Shown: positions 61,534-64,000 of the stretch, piece by piece
Position numbering within the stretch: position 1 is the first letter of the stretch
How the letters are laid out: every line of letters starts with the position of its first letter
Translations under genes and position numbers: made by a program
The notes under the pieces: model-generated
Told to the model about the DNA's origin: nothing
Database searches by the model: none
Seen by the model: the letters and a program-made list of their open reading frames with translations, nothing else
Assembly (NCBI RefSeq): GCF_002368335.1
Contig: NZ_AP018288.1
Coordinates: forward strand, 5,293,312-5,357,311
Direction of reading: 5' to 3'
Source: Nostoc sp. NIES-4103
GTDB lineage: Bacteria > Cyanobacteriota > Cyanobacteriia > Cyanobacteriales > Nostocaceae
DNA length: 64,000 nt

Positions 61534-62430
61534 ATGTCCAGGATTAAGAATCAATTTACCGTACAATTTTGGGGCGTTCGCGGAAGCATCCCCAGTCCAG
61601 GACCACACACCGTTCGTTATGGTGGTAATACCCCTTGCGTTGAGATGCAAGTGGGCGATAAACGCTTAATTTTCGATGGTGGTACCGGACTGCATGTCTT
61701 GGGGCAATCTTTATTGCGCCAGATGCCGATAGAAGCTCATCTATTTTTTACCCACTCCCACTGGGATCACATGCAGGGTTTTCCCTTCTTTGTGCCAGGG
61801 TTTGTCAAAGGAAATCATTTTCATATTTATGGCGCGATCGCTCCTGATGGTTCCACCATAGAACAGCGACTCAATGACCAGATGCTCCACCCGAATTTTC
61901 CCGTGCCCTTGCAGATCATGCAGGCAAATTTGCATTTTTACAATATTGAACCAGGGCAACCAATACACATCAATGACATTACCATAGAGACGGCATCACT
62001 CAACCATCCAGGTGAAGCAATAGGATATCGAGTGAATTGGCTTGGCGGTTCTGCTGCTTACGTTACGGATACAGAACATTTTCCTGATAAAGTAGATGAA
62101 AACGTCTTATGGCTATCTCGTAACGCCGACATCCTCATCTATGATTCTACCTATACTGATGAGGAATACCATTCACCAAAATCTCCCAAAATTGGCTGGG
62201 GACATTCTACGTGGCAAGAAGCTGTGAAACTGGCTAAAGCAGCTAATGTTAAAACTCTGGTAATTTATCACCACGATCCCGCTCACAATGATGACTTTTT
62301 GGATTCTGTAGGAGAACAAGCAGCTCTTCAATTTCCCGGTGCAATCATGGCACGGGAAGGAATGGTACTTCAAGTTCCTACTTCAGTTTCCTTATCAGAA
62401 TCTTTTCCTATGAGCAAGTTCTCTGTGTAA
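61534..62430 (+). CDS. metallo-beta-lactamase-fold hydrolase (PhnP/cAMP-phosphodiesterase-like)
   Basis: About 298 residues from the ATG at 61534 (MSRIKNQFTVQFWGVRGS, the conserved start of this group); the frame is open to a GTG at 61456, adding 26 residues of no clear kind. Metal ligands: HSHWDHMQG (HxHxDH), ASLNHPGEAIGYRV, VTDTEHF, and YHHDPAHNDD near the C-terminus. The ligand set suits RNase Z-like, PhnP-like or class II cyclic-nucleotide phosphodiesterases, so a cyclic phosphodiester substrate is likely, but the exact one is not readable. Between surE and ribF on the same strand. Confidence 0.82.
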   Translation: MSRIKNQFTVQFWGVRGSIPSPGPHTVRYGGNTPCVEMQVGDKRLIFDGGTGLHVLGQSLLRQMPIEAHLFFTHSHWDHMQGFPFFVPGFVKGNHFHIYGAIAPDGSTIEQRLNDQMLHPNFPVPLQIMQANLHFYNIEPGQPIHINDITIETASLNHPGEAIGYRVNWLGGSAAYVTDTEHFPDKVDENVLWLSRNADILIYDSTYTDEEYHSPKSPKIGWGHSTWQEAVKLAKAANVKTLVIYHHDPAHNDDFLDSVGEQAALQFPGAIMAREGMVLQVPTSVSLSESFPMSKFSV

Positions 62431-62732
62431 AGGTTGCCATCGAAGCGATCGCCGATTTTAGATTAGATTGGTGATCGAGAGCTGTTAGCGAGAGAGCGTA
62501 TCTCACGGTTACGTCGCAATAACAGGAGGAACGGCTGTATGGGAGCAAGGGAGCAGGGGGAGCAGGGGGAGCAGGGGGAGCAGGGGGAGATGAGGGAGAA
62601 ATAACTTTCTAATTCCCAATGCCCCATGCCCAATGCCCAATGCCCCATCTTCCATTCCCAATTCCTCAAAGCGGCTGACGGTTAGGTAGCTTGTGGCTGA
62701 TGGCTAAATAAACCTAAAATCTCAGAATCCAC
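62431..62732. other. intergenic region with GCAGGGGGA tract
   Basis: 302 bp: four or five GCAGGGGGA nonamers at about 62551-62590 continuing into GATGAGGGAG, and then a CCCAATGC-type tract (62612-62650). No gene seen. Confidence 0.7.
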
Positions 62733-63815
62733 GTGCTAAATTTGTCTCAAAATGGATGTTCTGTGTGGGTTGCTTCTTCGACTCAATTGGCTTTAACACC
62801 AACTGCTGTGGCTCTTGGCAAGTTTGATGGTGTGCATCTTGGCCATCACAGAGTCATTCAACCAGTTTTACATGCTGGTGGTCAGTTGTCGCAAGGAGGA
62901 GCGCAAAGCTTTGTGTCCATACAGCAGTCCAACGAAAATCAACAACTGACTACTGAGCAAGGACGACTGACAAATAAAGAACATACATACTCGACAGTTG
63001 TCACTTTTCATCCTCATCCACAAGAGTTTTTTACAGGGCAACCTCGTGCTTTGTTAACACCCCTGGATGAAAAAGTTGAAAAATTGCGATCGCTTGGAGT
63101 AGAACAACTAGTACTACTACCCTTCGACAAAGAATTATCTGCTTTGTCTCCCGAAGAGTTCGTAGAAAAGATTTTAGTGCAACAATTGCAATGTCGGCGA
63201 ATTAGCGTTGGACAAGATTTTTGTTTTGGCAAACAGCGCCGTGGTACTGCTAGGGATTTGCAACTGCTCGCTTCCAAGTACGATATCCCTGTCACCATCG
63301 TTCCCTTACAAACTTATACAGACACTGCTCCCACCCAGGAGATTCCCATCAGCACTTCATTGATCCGCCACTCCCTAGAAAGTGGTGACATCAAGAATGC
63401 TAACCTCCTACTAGGATGCCCCTACACCCTAATTGGTGTTGTGGTTCAAGGTCAACAACTAGGGAAAACCCTTGGTTTTCCTACCGCCAACCTCCAATTA
63501 CCAAAGGACAAGTTTATACCCCGTCAAGGTGTTTATGCTGTGCGCGTTGAGATTTTAAGCCAAACGCCAGATTCTACCGTGGCTCAAAACCTGGGTGTGA
63601 TGAATATAGGCAATCGTCCCACAGTAAATGGTACTGGATTATCTGTAGAGGTACATCTGTTCGATTGGTCTGCCGATTTGTATGGACAAAAATTGGCTGT
63701 GCAGCTAGTTGAATTTTTGCGACCTGAACAGAAATTTCCTTCTCTTGAAGCCCTCAAAACACAAATTCAACTTGACTGTACCGTTGCTAGAAAAATTCTC
63801 AGTGCTGAGTGCTGA
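62733..63815 (+). CDS. ribF: bifunctional riboflavin kinase / FAD synthetase
   Basis: 360 residues from a GTG. The N-terminal adenylyltransferase has ALGKFDGVHLGHH (near 27-39), TFHPHPQEFF, and the ISTSLIRHSL region (HIGH/ISSTxxR equivalents). The C-terminal flavokinase starts near 225 with LGKTLGFPTANLQLP, GVYAVRVEIL, NIGNRPTVNG, VEVHLFDWSADLYG. It makes FMN and then FAD. Compared with the common ~310-residue enzyme there is an insertion of about 40 residues after HLGHHRVIQPVL (AGGQLSQGGAQSFVSIQQ and neighbours), polar and probably looped out. The last residues (SAEC) and the stop codon are encoded by AGTGCTG repeats. Confidence 0.95.
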   Translation: MLNLSQNGCSVWVASSTQLALTPTAVALGKFDGVHLGHHRVIQPVLHAGGQLSQGGAQSFVSIQQSNENQQLTTEQGRLTNKEHTYSTVVTFHPHPQEFFTGQPRALLTPLDEKVEKLRSLGVEQLVLLPFDKELSALSPEEFVEKILVQQLQCRRISVGQDFCFGKQRRGTARDLQLLASKYDIPVTIVPLQTYTDTAPTQEIPISTSLIRHSLESGDIKNANLLLGCPYTLIGVVVQGQQLGKTLGFPTANLQLPKDKFIPRQGVYAVRVEILSQTPDSTVAQNLGVMNIGNRPTVNGTGLSVEVHLFDWSADLYGQKLAVQLVEFLRPEQKFPSLEALKTQIQLDCTVARKILSAEC

Positions 63816-63828
63816 GTGCTGAGTGCTG
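63801..63828. repeat. STRR tract, AGTGCTG heptamers, over the ribF stop
   Basis: Four perfect AGTGCTG units. The TGA stop of ribF (63813-63815) lies within the second and third units. Confidence 0.95.
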
Positions 63829-63861
63829 AGTGGGAACACTGTAGATAGGGCATTGGGAATT

Positions 63862-64000
63862 GGTAATTGGTAATTGGTAATTGGTAATTGGTAATTGGTA
63901 ATTGGGAAACTCTTCCCTAATCCCCAGTCCACAGTCCCCAGTCCCCAGTCCTCAATCCCCAGTCCCCAATCCCCAGTCCCCAATCCCCAGTCCCCAGTCC
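63862..64000. repeat. STRR tracts, GGTAATT then CCCCAGT/CCCCAAT
   Basis: Six perfect GGTAATT units (63862-63903), then about a dozen CCCCAGT and CCCCAAT heptamers running past the window edge. No gene. Confidence 0.95.

Noticed and set aside
62463..62669. 68-codon frame with SPCSPCSPCS repeats
   Set aside because: Translation of the GCAGGGGGA tract.

Overview
The window looks like chromosomal DNA of a filamentous, probably heterocyst-forming cyanobacterium (Nostocales type). The evidence is the very frequent HIP1 octamer GCGATCGC, many heptamer tandem tracts (STRRs such as GGGAATT, CCCAATT, AGTGCTG), numerous small inverted-repeat elements, and typically cyanobacterial genes: an HstK-type Ser/Thr-His kinase, an MHYT histidine kinase, CHASE2 proteins, a CHAT-TPR protein, hopanoid tailoring genes, and the pheS/surE/ribF neighbourhood. 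I see no tRNA, rRNA, CRISPR array, prophage or full-length transposase.

Layout. 0-3 kb: a small membrane protein and a two-gene operon (a secreted protein resembling DUF6345 with a His-Gly/Cys pair, then a lipoprotein). 3-6.6 kb: squalene/phytoene-synthase homolog, hpnJ and hpnK, read leftward. 6.6-8 kb: gene-poor, with repeats. 8-11.2 kb: an RnfD/NqrB-like membrane protein, a DUF2330 protein and a sigma-70-like factor. 11.6-14.5 kb: a cyclic-peptide-type ABC exporter divergent from hpnI. With hpnJ/hpnK this gives the tailoring set for bacteriohopanetetrol glucosamine and cyclitol ether.

14.9-27.1 kb is the most distinctive accessory region: a two-partner-secretion transporter (FhaC/ShlB type), a filamentous-haemagglutinin-type exoprotein, a secreted or anchored TPR-CHAT protein, and a convergent CHASE2-DUF928 operon. 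Several small mobile elements sit in it; one is nested in another and landed exactly on the overlapping stop codons of the CHAT and DUF928 genes. 27.5-34.4 kb: a decayed ssuD/ssuE remnant split by a repeat, an SDR oxidoreductase, a DHA2-type MFS exporter, a small membrane protein, a cupin, a DUF2141 protein and a peptidoglycan-binding/HEAT protein. 35-46.3 kb: the giant HstK-type kinase, an S9 peptidase, a short RecQ helicase and an MHYT histidine kinase whose kinase half is paralogous to that of the HstK protein. 46.4-57.1 kb: leuA, a LabA-like NYN protein, a CHASE2 Ser/Thr kinase, an unusual protein joining a ~330-residue unknown domain to a complete G3E (CobW-type) GTPase, glutathione reductase and a helical-repeat protein. 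57.2-64 kb: a lone BMP-type ABC permease, pheS, surE, an MBL-fold hydrolase and ribF.

Best candidates for something undescribed: (1) the TPS/CHAT/DUF928/CHASE2 island; (2) the unknown-domain/G3E GTPase fusion at 51850-53751; (3) the DUF6345-like protein with clan-CD-like motifs and its lipoprotein partner; (4) the layered small-element landscape with clear target duplications. Family calls rest on motifs read by eye; no database search was possible.
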